This document shows, in pieces, positions 1 through 12,500 of a stretch of 64,000 nucleotides of DNA. Within the stretch, counting starts at the first letter, position 1; every line of letters begins with the position of its first letter. The stretch is from Bretschneidera sinensis (Eukaryota > Streptophyta > Magnoliopsida > Brassicales > Akaniaceae). The stretch is taken from NCBI GenBank assembly GCA_023935145.1, contig CM043699.1:112945036-113009035 (forward strand). The letters run 5' to 3'. The translations under genes and the position numbers were made by a program. The notes under the pieces were generated by a model, which ran no database searches, was not told where the DNA came from, and saw only the letters and a program-made list of their open reading frames with translations.

Positions 1-149
1 TGGAAATTTAAAACTGCAACTGTAGTTTGAGAAACTTGAGCTTTTTGTGATATTTTGTATATGGTAAATTTTTGTGCCAATGATGATATATTTACATGGA
101 TATTAAAAGTAAAAAATTCTTTCCTTCCCAATTTTTTTCCCTTTTGAGG

Positions 150-350
150 GTTGGTTTAATACCCTTAGTTTAGAGACCATTGGCTTTAATTACATTAATT
201 TTTGGTTTGAGGGATTTTTTTTTTTTTGGTAAATGAAGAAGACCTACTAGATTTTGTGGAGCTTCTCTCTTAAATATCTTTTAGTTTTTGGGTTGCACTC
301 CCTTGGTTCCTTTTAATAGTACATCATTACTAATAAAAAAAAAAAAGATG
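150..350 (+). repeat. LINE 3' tail fragment
   Basis: The stretch resembles the 3' end of the L1-type LINEs elsewhere in the window, for example 11.17-11.44 kb. Shared phrases include the 'ggtttgaggg' block followed by a T-run and 'taaatgaa'. It ends in an A-run at about 336-348, as a plus-strand LINE tail should. No open frame remains. The rest of 1-2640 holds no convincing exon. A splice-acceptor-like site at about 1782 could open a 3' UTR exon of a gene to the left, but nothing in the sequence confirms this. Confidence 0.4.
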
Positions 351-2644
351 GAATGAGTTGTATAACTAATCCAATATCATATAAGTTACATGTAAATATT
401 ATGTTTTGACATCTGGGATTCCGATCATATCTGCTGAAACAGTAACAAAATTAGTTTTGATAGGATGTAATTGATATGAAGAATCCTTGATAAATGAAAA
501 TTTATATGGAGAATCAGGAGAAGTCGTGAAACTAATAGAAGTTAGCACCTAATATATTTTAGGAGATAACAATGCTACTATACAAATGATTTAGAAATTT
601 TAATGTTAAAGCAGTGATTGCATGTTTGAAGTTGTGGTAGACAAGATGATATAATAAAGTGTTATAGTGATATTAATTCTGATGATTTTTATATCATAAT
701 ATTTTACAATTTACTTTGAAGAAATATTAGTACACATGAAAATATTCAAGAATATGAAGGATATGTGTTAATTCCTCTCCTACACTATTTGAAGGGATTT
801 GAAGTTTGAGCTTTAGAATCAGATTGCTAGTTTGGTTGTTTGTTGGTGATCTCAAGATTAAAAGATTGAAATTCTGCTTCGTTGGCATTTATAATTTTTA
901 TCTTGGCTTCCTTGTTTGTGAGTTGTGTCTAGGATGCCTATGCTGATAAAAAGATAGAAGTAGTCTTTCCCTTGCAAAAATAATACAATAGATTTGTTTT
1001 TGTTGACCATTTTGGATACAGTATATGCTGCTGGCAATGAAGTGTGAATAGCAGCTGTGGTGGACCGGTGGTTATAGTAGTACAGATAATAAGATATCCT
1101 AGTTTTAATCTTCAGCACTACTGCTAGCCTATGTAATTGAATTCCTTGAAATATAGGTGTAAAATATTATTAACCTTAGTTTGGTGAGGTCTTTTTTTAT
1201 ATTAGTTAATTTGGTTAGGTTTTTTGACAATAATATGAGACACAAATATGTGTTGATCAAGTTCGTATATCAATCTTTGTCCAAAGGGGGATTGTGCTGT
1301 TTGGTTGACATTGTTGTTATTTTTCTCCCCACGCAATGCCCATTTTCTCTTATATATTTGAATGAATGGGAGATATTTCATGGATGTGCTTGAATGAAAT
1401 GTGTAGAAAATATTACTGCCTGTATTTTTGTTTCTTGGATTTTCTCCCGTGTGGATAAAATCTCGATGCATACACAAGGGCAGATCAAGTTGGTTTGAAT
1501 ATTATGATTTGCCTAGATTCAAAAGTTTTAAGTTCCATGATTTCTGAACTATATTAGTTAATTGAACTTGGCTAGACAGACGTTTATAATTGTGCTTGTG
1601 CTTTTCACTTGTGCATTTGCATGTGATACACTTGAAAAATTCTCTTCAGGCTTAAAGCAAGGATGTTGTTATGCCTGTCTTAACTGATATCTTATTTCTG
1701 ATTAATGTCATGCTTTAGTATGCTTAATGGCTTATTAGAAAACATTCTGTCTTTGCATCCTTATGATTGGAATTTTTTTTCAGGTGTTTTGTTTGCTGAG
1801 GTTGATTGAAGAAGAACTTCTGTATCACATTCAAATAATTTAGCAAGAGGTGTATTTAAACCCGGATTTTTGTGGCAGTCACACTTGATATACAATTTGT
1901 AACAAATAGAAGCCTCGATAGTTGTTCCCTTGATGTAAGTTTTGGGTTAATGATGGAACAGATTGTTTTTTTTAATCAATGAACAAGCAAATAGCATCAG
2001 TTTACTAGTCCTTTTTTAGGGCAAAGGTTTTTGTTTCACTATTCGTTAACAGATTGTACTCAGTTTTCATGTTTGATATTTCTTTCGCTGGTCTAATAAT
2101 CCTTGTCACTCTGAAGGTAATTGTATTCTCCTTTACTCTGTGAATGCTGTCAGTTTTTTACGTTTTTCCAACGTTGCGTAGTATACTTGGTTCATAAGTT
2201 CGTTCCTATGTCTTATATATTTTGGGGTAAATGTACAAGCTTTTATGGGGATTGAATCTTGGAGTCCTTTATTTCTAGGAGAATAAAGCTTTTGTTATGC
2301 CCGTGGTTTTTGACAATCAACTAAGTTCATGATTCTTTTCATATGAGAATTGAAATGGAGTCAAAGTAAGTGAGATTGAATACAATATCATCAAATGAAA
2401 AATATTTAAAATTAAAATTGTTATTATGACATTCAATCTTATCATTAGTTTGAGAATTTACTCATTTGCTTCAAAACATGCAATATATTATTTTTGCATA
2501 TAAATTTGCATTCATTAAATTTTGGGATTTGGTGATAATCACTTTATTTTTAAAATTTATATGTATTACATGTTTTATAGCATAATTTTTATAGCAGATG
2601 AGTCAATCTCATAAATTTGATATCCATTTAAATTCATCAGCTTA

Positions 2645-2991
2645 AGGGTGTTCATTAAACAGTTTCGAATCGGTTCGGTTAGTCAGTATAAAATTGATTA
2701 ACCAAGTAAGATATATCGGTTATTTGATCGATTAGCTGTTAATTTTTTTTAAATTTTTTTTGACCTTTTAATCGATTAAAAAATTAATTAATATTTAATA
2801 TTAATAATATGTTAAATATAAATATAATATATAATAAATTAAAAAATTAATTATATAAAAAATATTGATTAATCGATTAATCGATCGTACTGATTGAAAT
2901 TAATTTTATCCGATTAATCTTTTTATAAAAAAAAATTAGTTAAAAGTTTTAACGGATAAAATCGATTGTTTCAAGCGTTTGCACACCCTAA
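2645..2991. mobile_element. MITE-like element with short inverted ends
   Basis: The left end reads agggtgttca and the right end reads tgcacaccct, so the two ends are inverted with one mismatch. The interior is very AT-rich and contains repeated 'tcgattaa' and 'atcggtt' words, as in many plant hAT-type MITEs that begin AGGGTG. It has no coding capacity. I could not define a clean target-site duplication, so the superfamily is a guess. Confidence 0.45.
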
Positions 2992-3110
2992 TGTGGTCTA
3001 ATGGCAAATGCGTTGATGTTGTGGGAGATCCAAATTCAAATGGCGAACGACAACATTGATGGAAATTTATGTTGTCAAGGAGTGCCAAGGTTTCGAGTAA
3101 TCTTAGGTTC
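2990..3110 (+). repeat. Possible SINE-like fragment
   Basis: 'gtggtctaatggcaaatgcg' looks like a tRNA-type A box, and 'caaattcaaatggcg' about 35 bases on is a weak B box. It directly abuts the MITE-like element to its left. No flanking duplication was found, so the call is weak. Confidence 0.25.
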
Positions 3111-3804
3111 TTTTCTTGCCAATATGTTGAATATTAAATCTTTGGTGAGATTGGGATCAAATTATGACTAAAGAGGGAACTTATTTAATCTCCATTATGT
3201 CGGCCTCTCTTGGGCTCTTATGATCATGCCCAAAGAGAGACTTGTCACTTGTTGCATCTTTATAAAAAAAAAAAAAAAAGTCAATTTTACAATTTATTCT
3301 TATTTTTAAATAATAATAATAATATAAGTAAATGTATAATATTTTATCACGATTTATAAGCGAACCAAAAGCGTGAACTTCACATGTTTTGTTTGTTAAA
3401 CTCATAAGAATTGTTTAAACATTTGTTTAAATATAACTTTAATAATTAAAATTTAAAATTTTTAAAACTAAAATTTTAAAATTTTAAATTATATTTAAAC
3501 AATTTTAAAATAATACCATAATACGACTAGTTTTCAATTGCAATTATGGTTTCTATCAAAAGTTAAAAAACCGTGAGCTTAGGAATTTTTTCTAAACAGC
3601 TCATGATGTGGTTAATTACTGTCTACAAAAGTTAAACAAATGGGAGGCTCCCATGATTTTAATTAAAAGACAAAAGTATCTAAATAAGGCGGTACAAAAA
3701 TCTTAAGGTAAAACTTATATGACATTCCATACATAAATAATTTATAGGTTGTGGATTAATTGATTTTAAATAGTTTAAAATAAATTTAAATGAAAATTTT
3801 CATC

Positions 3805-3885
3805 AATATATAAAGTTGGTAGAATGTTAAAACATTTATCTTTAACAAAGTGATTTTAGAGTTCAAATCTTTTTAACCATTCAAC
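3805..3885 (+). repeat. Possible tRNA-derived SINE fragment
   Basis: 'gttggtagaatgttaaaaca' resembles an A box, and 'gagttcaaatc' about 40 bases later resembles a B box (GGTTCGANNCC with mismatches). The spacing suits a tRNA-derived SINE. The ends are not resolved. Confidence 0.3.
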
Positions 3886-4878
3886 AAAAAAATCGATTAG
3901 ATCAACCGGTCTATTGTGCAAAAATGATTCAATTAAAGAATCGGATTAATCAACCAATCGAATTTATTGGTCCGATTATGTTAACTAAGGTTTAACAAAT
4001 AAGTCTTGATTATTTTATGTGTCCAATTTACGTGTCTTCTTCCCACACTTGGATTTTATGCCTCCACTTTTGGATGGAAATTACAAAATTTCCTTAAAAT
4101 TTTAACTGATACTCTTTCCTTCTTTTTTTGACCATTAATCAGACGCAATTGGGAAAAGAGAGAGGCTTTACACCAAGTGCACTTTATTGGTAAAAAAGAA
4201 GGGAAAAAAACTTCTTCAAACGTCTTCTAGAGATTGCAATGAGTGTTTGAAGTGAAGAGTGTTATTTTCGTTTCCGTCTTCGTTTACAAAAATTACTCTT
4301 AATTCTCAATTTCATCTCCATCAAGATTTTGTTTTGTCTTTCGTTTCCATCAATATTAAAGATTTCCAAAGATCTCAATCTTCATCTCCGTTCCTATTTA
4401 TAAACGAAAACAAAAATTTTTCATTAAAAACCAGATATTCTTTCTTAATCCAATTTTTTTTGCTAATAAAATAAATATTCAATAAAAAAGTATAAACATT
4501 ATCATTTCTATATCCCACAAATTCAAGTACAAGTCATCTCTCACATAAAAAATAAAACAAAAATTTAAAGAGTTAGTTGGATAATTAGCAAGTTTATCTA
4601 TAAAATATAAAAACATAATGTAATAAGGGGCGTAGACGGAGATTTTGCAGGATGAAGATTTCTCCTTTCGTCTTGGTCCCCTTTTAAACGAAAAATTTTT
4701 AAAAATTTTCTTTCCCATCTTCGATCGGTTGAAGAATTCTGAAGTTTCACTGAAGACGAATTATTTTATCATCTTTCATCATTGTTTAGATAAAAAAAAA
4801 TGTCGCCAAGTCAGGGAAGCTCATTGACAAATTACATCCATTATTCATAATATATGCCTTTAATATATATATTTTTTA

Positions 4879-6897
4879 TTAAGACCCTTTTCCCTGTTTA
4901 CTTAGTTCCATTTCCAACTTGAACTGCTCTCCAAGAAGAAGTGATAGTCTTGCTATCTCCACAATAAGAAACCCTGCATTATCGTCTAATTTTGTCCTCA
5001 TGAATCATGACTGAGTTTCCCTTTAAGTTTGTTCCATTAGAGCCGATTATTTCATACCCTTTCAACATTTTCGAATCCTACGAAAGTGACTTTACCTATT
5101 ATCCACTTTTGACTTAAAGAATAATCTGCGTTAACTTCTGATTTAAGCACAACAACATTCCCTTCTATCTTACTGTAAAATCTCACAAGACTCCACTTCT
5201 TCTCTCCCTCTTCTCCCATCTCCACCTCCTCTCCATCATCCAAGAAAACTTCTCTGTTGATATTCTCTCTACTGCTAACAACCACCAAGAGTTGGAAGGG
5301 TGTCTTTCGAGCTGCTTTGGTCGTCAAGACTTCTCCTTGCATCACCAAAATCATCAAGTGTGATGTACTTCCCTGAGTATCCATTACTTACTGCGCGCGA
5401 AAAGTTGAAAAGGTCAAACCAATTTCCTTTTGGGAAGTATACATCAACTGAAACTGCTCCAGACTTTAACACAGGTGATACCATTACACCTTTACCAATC
5501 AGAAACTGTGAATTGATTTCAAGTGTTGATATCTTGAGGAAACGAGAAGAAAAGGGGCCGCGCAATTGGAGTTCCTTTTGTGTGTGCTTCATACATTAAT
5601 GTGTAATAGTAAGGAAGTAGCCGGTAGCACAGCCCAAGCACTTTCCTGGTTGATGCAACAACTGAATGCCATAGATAGAGTTCTTGATGGGTTGAACCCT
5701 TGCCAGAATGATCCCATGCAAAGGGATAAAAGGCTCCTAGCTGCACTCGGAATTGAAATTAGTTCAACTACATTTTTATAATCGGCAAAACTTAATTAGT
5801 TACAATTCCTTGGATTAGATTCACTACCTTCCTTCTACAAGTTCTACTTCATCGGCATTAAGGGTGTGTTTGGTAGGAGAGAAAAGTGAAAGGAAAGTTA
5901 AGGGTACGTTTAGTATTGGAAAATGTTTTCTATTTTTCGTAATATTTTCTTCAACAATTTAAACATTTTAACATAAATTGGAAAACAACACTTTTTTTTA
6001 CAATATAGTATTGGAAAAGTTAGAAAATATTTTTTTTTTGTTTCTCAATTTTTCTAATATTATGTTGGAAAAAGAATTGTTGTTTCTCAAATTATTTTTA
6101 AAATGTCCAAATTGTAAAAGAAATTATTAAAGAAAATGGAGATGGAAAATGTACGCACCTTAAGTGTGTGGAGTGTGCTTTTCTCTTGTTTAAAATGAAA
6201 GAAAAGTGAAACGAAAGAAAACCAAGACGAATAATGTTTTCATTTTACATGTACAATTATAATCCTCTCAAATTAAAATAATTAGATAATAGGAAATGAG
6301 AGAAAAACTTTTCTTTCTACTTACTTCTATCTCCTGCTAAACATACCTCGCTTGTTTGGATCGAAAGGGAACGAGGGGAAAGAAAAAGGAGAGGTACAAG
6401 TCCCTTCACATTAAAAACAAAATTTATTAAAGAAATACAAGTGTGTACCGCTTCTTTTCCTTTCCATCCATTCTCCTCAATCTAAAAACAAGACTAATAA
6501 TCATGACATTTTATATTATTAAGAGTTCTAAATTTAGAAGAAAAAAAACAAACTTGTTTTGATAAGTTCTAGTATTCGATCTCTAAACTCTTTTTAACTC
6601 CCTATGCTGCAACATGAACTTAATGTGGAAACTCATGTTTTATACCTTTTATAGCCTCTGCAGAAACAGTACATAATAGATTTGAAATGCTATGAGGTAT
6701 TCAAAATAACTTTACCTGAATCCAACGCCGGCAGAGGTCTTTAGTTGTATCCCCAGAAAAGCCACATGTATCAGCTCCTACCATTGGAATTCCAAAGAGA
6801 CAGAAATTTAATATTGCTGGAACCATGTATGCCTAATCTTCCCATCGTGCGCTGTTGTCCCCAGTCCAATGTGCTGCATACTTGTCGATCTGTTCAA
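4879..6897 (-). pseudogene. GH31 alpha-glucosidase/alpha-xylosidase, C-terminal fragment, broken
   Basis: Two exons of a family GH31 gene survive. Exon A (about 6897-6716) carries the GDNSARWED block, an in-frame TAG at the next codon, then [17 protein letters not shown], the strongly conserved segment after the catalytic acid/base region. A good donor follows (CAG|gtaaag). Exon B (5740-4879) opens [12 protein letters not shown] and runs to the family's C-terminal beta domains, including [11 protein letters not shown] and [11 protein letters not shown]. Exon B has at least three lesions: a frame break near 5525, a frame-shifting deletion near 5345 that removes about 20 residues usual in the family, and a further break near 4978 before the last stop at 4879-4881. 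No N-terminal part of the GH31 barrel was found upstream on this strand. It is a dead gene fragment, not a functional enzyme. Confidence 0.85.
5866..6350. mobile_element. MITE with a second MITE nested inside
   Basis: The outer element starts 'gtgtgtttggtaggagag' and ends 'ctcctgctaaacatacc', which are imperfect inverted ends. The inner element (about 5900-6168) starts 'taagggtacgtttag' and ends 'tgtacgcacctta'. TTAA at both inner borders may be its target duplication. The outer right half shares 'ataatcctctcaaatt' with the related copy at 47.98-48.29 kb. It lies inside the intron of the dead GH31 gene. Neither element codes for a protein. Confidence 0.45.
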
Positions 6898-7548
6898 AAT
6901 TTTATTGATAATTTTGAAGAACTTTATTAGTAACATTAATTATATGTGTGAGATTCAAAATATAACATTATTAATGAAATTCTCAAAATTACTAATAGAA
7001 TTTCAAACGGATCTAAAACATTGATTTTAATTCCGATCTAATTTAGAATTTCTCGTCCGAATAAATCTAAGAAACTATTATAAGGTAACCCAATTTTTGT
7101 TGAATTTTACATTCATGTGTTTTTCTTTTAAGATTTACAAAAATAAAAATATTTAATACTCATACATTACATAGCGAGTACATAAATTAAAGGTTCATGT
7201 AATTTTGTTTTTTCATTTTAAAGTTTAAAGACTATTTCATTTGTTCAATAATAATTGAAAGGATTAGATTACAATCAATTAACTATCTGTTTTCGATTGT
7301 GTTTTTTTTATTTATTATTATTCAATTCTTAAAAAAATTACAATTGATTAAATTAAAAGTTTATGGGTAAATTACAAAAAAACTTATTTGAAGTTTGGAG
7401 TCCATTACACTTACCTCCATCATATTTGAGGAAAAAAAACAAAAAACCTATTTTGACCGAGTTTGATCAAATAGAATCCATTAAAACTTTACAAAAATGA
7501 TGAAAAGACCAAATCGACCTCATATAATTCTCTTTTCTTTCTTTTTAA

Positions 7549-7830
7549 TGACTTTTCTGTTTGTTTTTCCTCCCTCCATCACGAAAAATCATATAATGAT
7601 TCACAAATAAATAACCATGCAATTAAATTTGCTGGCACCAAGACTATTTCGAAATTTTGAAATGGAATTCGACAAAAAGCCACCTCTTCTTCTTCTTCTT
7701 TTGTTGTGACTTTTCTGTTTGTTTTTCCTCCATCAATCACCAAAAATCATATAATGATTCGCAATTAAATTTGTTGGCACCAAGACTGTCTCCAAATTTT
7801 GAAATGGAATTCGACAAAAAGCCACATAAA
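7549..7830. repeat. Direct repeat of about 125-135 bp, two copies
   Basis: The block beginning 'tgacttttctgtttg' and ending 'gacaaaaagccac' occurs at about 7549-7684 and again at about 7708-7826. The copies differ by a few substitutions and a short deletion and are joined by a (CTT)n-rich linker. No coding or mobile-element signal is visible. The rest of 6900-9230 holds AT-rich sequence and one MITE-like element but no exon. Confidence 0.75.
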
Positions 7831-8651
7831 TGATTGAGAATGTGGGCTACTTATGGGTGCTTGGTGAGTGGGGAAAGGAAAATTAGTTTGGCTATGAGAG
7901 TGAGAGGGGGAGGGAGAGAGCGCTGGAGAATCATGGAACGACAAAGAACAAAGAAAATCCCAAATTGTTGAAAAGCTTTTAGATGCGTCCTCACCTCATC
8001 AAGCAAAAATGGTGAGAAGTAGCTAAAATCTCACAAATACTTTGTTAGAAAAACAAATAATAGATCTACAGGGACGACTATGGTGGTGAAGACGTCGGCC
8101 GCCTTCGCAGAGGCCTTGTCGAGGGAATTGGAGATGATGATGGGATGGATGGTATGGTAGAGGAGCTGTTAAAGAAGGAAATGGTTTAAGTTTTTGGATT
8201 AAAAAGAGATTTAGAATAAATAAAGGTATATGACTAATGAGGGTAAGGTATTTTTGGGTTTTTAAAATAAATATCGAGGTTTATTTCACTTTTGACCAAA
8301 AATCAATTAATTGATTAAGGGAGAAATTCACGATGGATATTTTAAGAATTTTTCAGGCTAGAATAAGACAAAATCGGTTTTTATATTTTTTTTAAAATTA
8401 AGTAGATAAATGTAGCGGATCTCAAAACTAAGATATGTTTATGTAATTTAAACAAAGTTTATAAACTTTGAACATCAAATTAATAGTTTTTTTTTTGTTT
8501 GCAAATTAAATTCTTAGTTTAAAATGTAAAAACCAAAAAATATATATTTTACGAAGGAGTGATGCAATTTTTTGGAAAAAAAAATACTGCAGAAAAATAG
8601 TTTTTTTATAAACAGAAAAATAAAGTTTGAAATGATACACTCACATCAGTG

Positions 8652-9155
8652 GTTTAGGCTATGTTTGGAAACAGTTTTTCAGTTTTCGAAAACTGAAAAC
8701 AGCTTTCAAAAACTCTTTTTTATGTGCGGCAAACAGTTTTCAAAAGCAATTTTCTAAAACAGTTTTCAAAAAATCAATTTTCAAAAATTATTTTCTGAAA
8801 ACTCCAAATTGACGTTTTCTGACATAAGTTTAGAAAAATAACCTTAAAATCAGTGTTCACTTTTCTGTTTCATTCTTCCTACAGGTATATAAAAAATATT
8901 AAAATTTTAAAAATAAAATAATATTAATTATTTTTAAATATTTAGTAAATATGATAAATAAAATTAATATAGATTTTAAATTTAAACTCAACTAAATAAT
9001 TACAACGTATATCAAAACAGCTTTCGAAATAAGATTATCCAAACAATATTTCATTGTTTTCTTATTTAAAAATATTTTTTAAATTACAGTGATGTTTTTA
9101 GATTTTACTTTTAAAAACCGAAAACAAAAAACCGTTATTCAAACATGCCTATTAA
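8652..9155. mobile_element. MITE-like element of about 500 bp
   Basis: The left end 'taggctatgtttggaaac' is matched by the inverted right end 'gttattcaaacatgccta'. The interior is AT-rich and rich in 'gttttc/gaaaac' words close to both ends, as in hAT-type MITEs with long subterminal inverted repeats. It has no coding capacity. The target duplication is not resolved. Confidence 0.45.
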
Positions 9156-9406
9156 TTTTTCCTCTAGTCTAATTTTTTGGAATTAAATAATCTCATAAGG
9201 ACATTTTAGTAATTTAGAAGGGAACTGTAACGGCTACTTGGACGAATAACGTTGGATATGCGGAACTACGCAGCACGCTCCCAAAAGTCACTACTTCCCC
9301 CAGCTCCACTCTCCTCTTTCTTTCCATTTGAAAATAGAAAGTGAAGAAGATCTAAAAAAAAGATCCTCTCTAGTCTCCACTTTAATCGCTTAACACTCGC
9401 ATTTGG

Positions 9407-9414
9407 TATATATA
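9407..9414 (+). promoter_or_regulatory. TATA box of the VPS2.2-like gene
   Basis: TATATATA lies 115 bases before the start codon at 9529. The stretch after it is leader-like and has no earlier ATG in good context that reads into the gene. The transcription start is inferred, not seen. Confidence 0.5.
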
Positions 9415-9528
9415 GATGGTCTGTACGAAAGATATACGTATACACTATTTGGAGAAGTGAAGAGGAAGCTTTCTTGTGGAAGATCGAAGGTTTTTCGAAT
9501 TCCCATTCAATAGTTCAGGGACATAACC

Positions 9529-12500
9529 ATGAACATCTTCAAGAAGAAAACCTCTCCCAAAGGTACACTGGTTTTCTTCTCCGAAACTGTGCTTTCGAGT
9601 GAAAAACGTTATTTTACTAATTTTTCTCGGAAAAATTTGTGATTTTTTTTCCGTCCAAACAAACGGACTGCATTCTCCCCCTCTTCAATTTTTTTTGGAT
9701 TCAACTGTAAGATAAATTCGGCATTGTGTCTGAAATCAGAGATTGATAATGTCTTCAACTTGGCTTTTCTTCTCTCTCTTTTTTTTCTCTAAATGTAAGC
9801 TAGGGTTTTGTAGTTTATCTGTTTTTTCCCTGTTTCGATTTTCCTTCTATTCTATACAAGTTTGTTTTCTTCAAAATTTTTGGAAATTTCACTTTTTTTT
9901 GGAAAATTTCGGGAAAGAAAAAAAGGAAAAAGTTGTTATCCGAGGTGTTCACAATGTGTACGAGCTGCTGTGGAAGCTTAATATTTATGCTTAGTTGAGA
10001 GTCATTTCTTTGGGTACCAGTTCGGCTAATTTACTTTCGGACTGCAAATAAATCGTGATTTTACAGGAAAAAATAAACCATAAAAAATTATTCTTCTAAT
10101 TGTACAGATGCTCTCCGCACGAGTAAGAGAGAAATGGCTGTGGCTACACGAGGTATTTAAAGATTTCTTCCCTCTCTGAAAGAAGCATTTTCCTCCTCAT
10201 TTAATGACTTTCTAAAGTTTCTCCATAGTTGTCTGCTGCATTTTTATGATTTCAAATTCTTAAGTTAGAAGTTGAAAACGAAATTCTGAGAGATTGAAAT
10301 GTGCACAACCTATCCCTTAATTTCACTGTGAGCAACTGAATGAATTTAATTCGTATTGGAATCTGATGGAATTGGGCACTTGCTTTTCAAGTCATTTTTG
10401 AGGTGTTGGACTTAGCAAGTAAGATTTATTTCGTCTGGTTTGTACTGCTTTTAGAATAATGGTCACATTGATTACTTAGAATACTCAGGTGCTTATTAGA
10501 CATGATGCCTTATAAAAGCATTGTGCCTATGCCAATGCCCGAGTTTTTTCTGGTATGTACCTAGATCACTATATGGTCAAATTTTCTAAGAGAAGGCACT
10601 CATATTCTGAAAGCTTCATCTAACTTTTTCCCTATGTTAAATTTAGCAACATGCTTTCTCTTTTCCTGCCTCTAAAATGGGCCAGTTAAAGTCTCAGAAA
10701 CTGGCCCTATTAGAATTTTTTGAGTTGCCCAGAGTTGTAAAGGAAATAAAATATTCAAATCTCAAACTTCCATGTAGTTTAGTCTGTTATTTTATCCTTT
10801 TACAACTTTTACAGGTATCGAACGCGAGATTGCATCTCTTCAACTGGAGGTATGCAACTATTTTTGGTGCAACTTTTGATAAAATATCTCAGTTGTTCGA
10901 CTTTTCTAATATTTTATTCACATGCAATTTCAGGAGAAGAGACTGGTAGCAGAGATCAAGAAAACAGCTAAAACTGGAAATGAGGCAAGTTTATGTTTTA
11001 GTAAATATATTCATTTTAAAACTTCATTAAACCATATGTATGTAGGCTGTAAGCTATTATAAAGTTGAGTTAATATATTACCATTAACATATCACATTAA
11101 TTAATTTTGGCCCAATTCAAGTTAGGCTATTGTAATGGTGGGTATGAGGTATACTTAGTAAGGACCTTGAAGATTTTTTAATCCTAATTCATAATAAGGA
11201 TGACTGAGGTGTGACCAATGGTTGGATTGAGAGAATAGGAGAGAGAGCCTTTGATGGGTTGGAAAGATCAATTGATTATCTTAAGGAGTGGTTCATACTA
11301 TTGGCTTTTGGTTTGAGGGGATTTTTTTTTTGTAAATGAACTTAAACTTTCAGAGTTCACAGAAACACTAGCCTGTAGATAGTTGATTATGTACATTGGT
11401 GGCACCAAGGGTACATTATTACTTTAGAAAAATGGATGACTGAGGTGTACTCTTGAAGCGTAGCTTTTTTTCAGCCACTTCATTCTCGTATTCAAGTATA
11501 TCAATGTTGTGAGTGGTACAAAAAGGATGAGAAAGGTCTTCATTTTAATAAGCAAGGCTTATGCTCACTATGAGACTAACTCTCACAAATCCAAAATAAT
11601 TTGTTACAATGCTCATTTTCGTTTCTCATCACCAAGATTTTTGTGTAGATAAGCATTATTTTGCAACATCTTTCAATCTGTATTAATTTTCCTTCCAATA
11701 ATTAATAAATGAATGAGACTGAGTTAAATAAAAAAACAAGTTTACCCACTACATTAAAATTAGGATCTTTTTTTGCTTAGGAAGCTACTTGAGGATCTTA
11801 ACTATTGATAATCTTCAAAAGAGGGGTAACTTTCTAGCAACTGTTGCTATTTTTGTAAAATAAATGCCGAATCCGTTAATCGTCTCTTGTTGAGATGCTC
11901 TTGGACTAAGCAATTGTGGGATAGTGCTTATAAGGTTCTTGGCATTTGTTGGGCAATCATAACTATCTTGAGGAAGAATTGTGGGCTTGGAGGGGTCTAT
12001 GGAGATGAATAGAGCTATAGAGTTGGATCTCTCTTTCAATTTCTTGGTTGGTGTGGAATGAGAGAAATAGGAGAGCTTTTGATGGGGAGGAAAAATCCTT
12101 TACTTTGATCAAGGATAGATGACTTCTTACTCTTCACCTTTGATTGATTGGTAAACCTTTTATAAATGATGAAAAACTTATAGAGTTCAATGAATTTTTG
12201 TTATGTAAATGAGTTGGCTACTTGGTACCCCTTTGGTGCCCTATAATGAATATACTTTTACTTATCAAAAATAAAATAAAAAACTAATTGGTAAGCATTT
12301 TTTAACTACCATTTCTATGCGTCTTCTAAGTTATCCTACCTTAACCATAATAAATATCAAAGAAAGCTTGCATAAAATTTGCTTCCATTGGAGTTAGTGA
12401 TGGGGAACATGAGAAAGATTAGAATTAGGGAGTTTAATTTAGGAATTGGTGGATATGGAGATAATTATATAATCAAAAAATATTATGGGTATCTAGATAT

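Noticed and set aside
858..1477. Three short frames on both strands near 0.86-1.48 kb
   Set aside because: Low-complexity, no recognisable motif, no splice support. AT-rich DNA gives such frames by chance.
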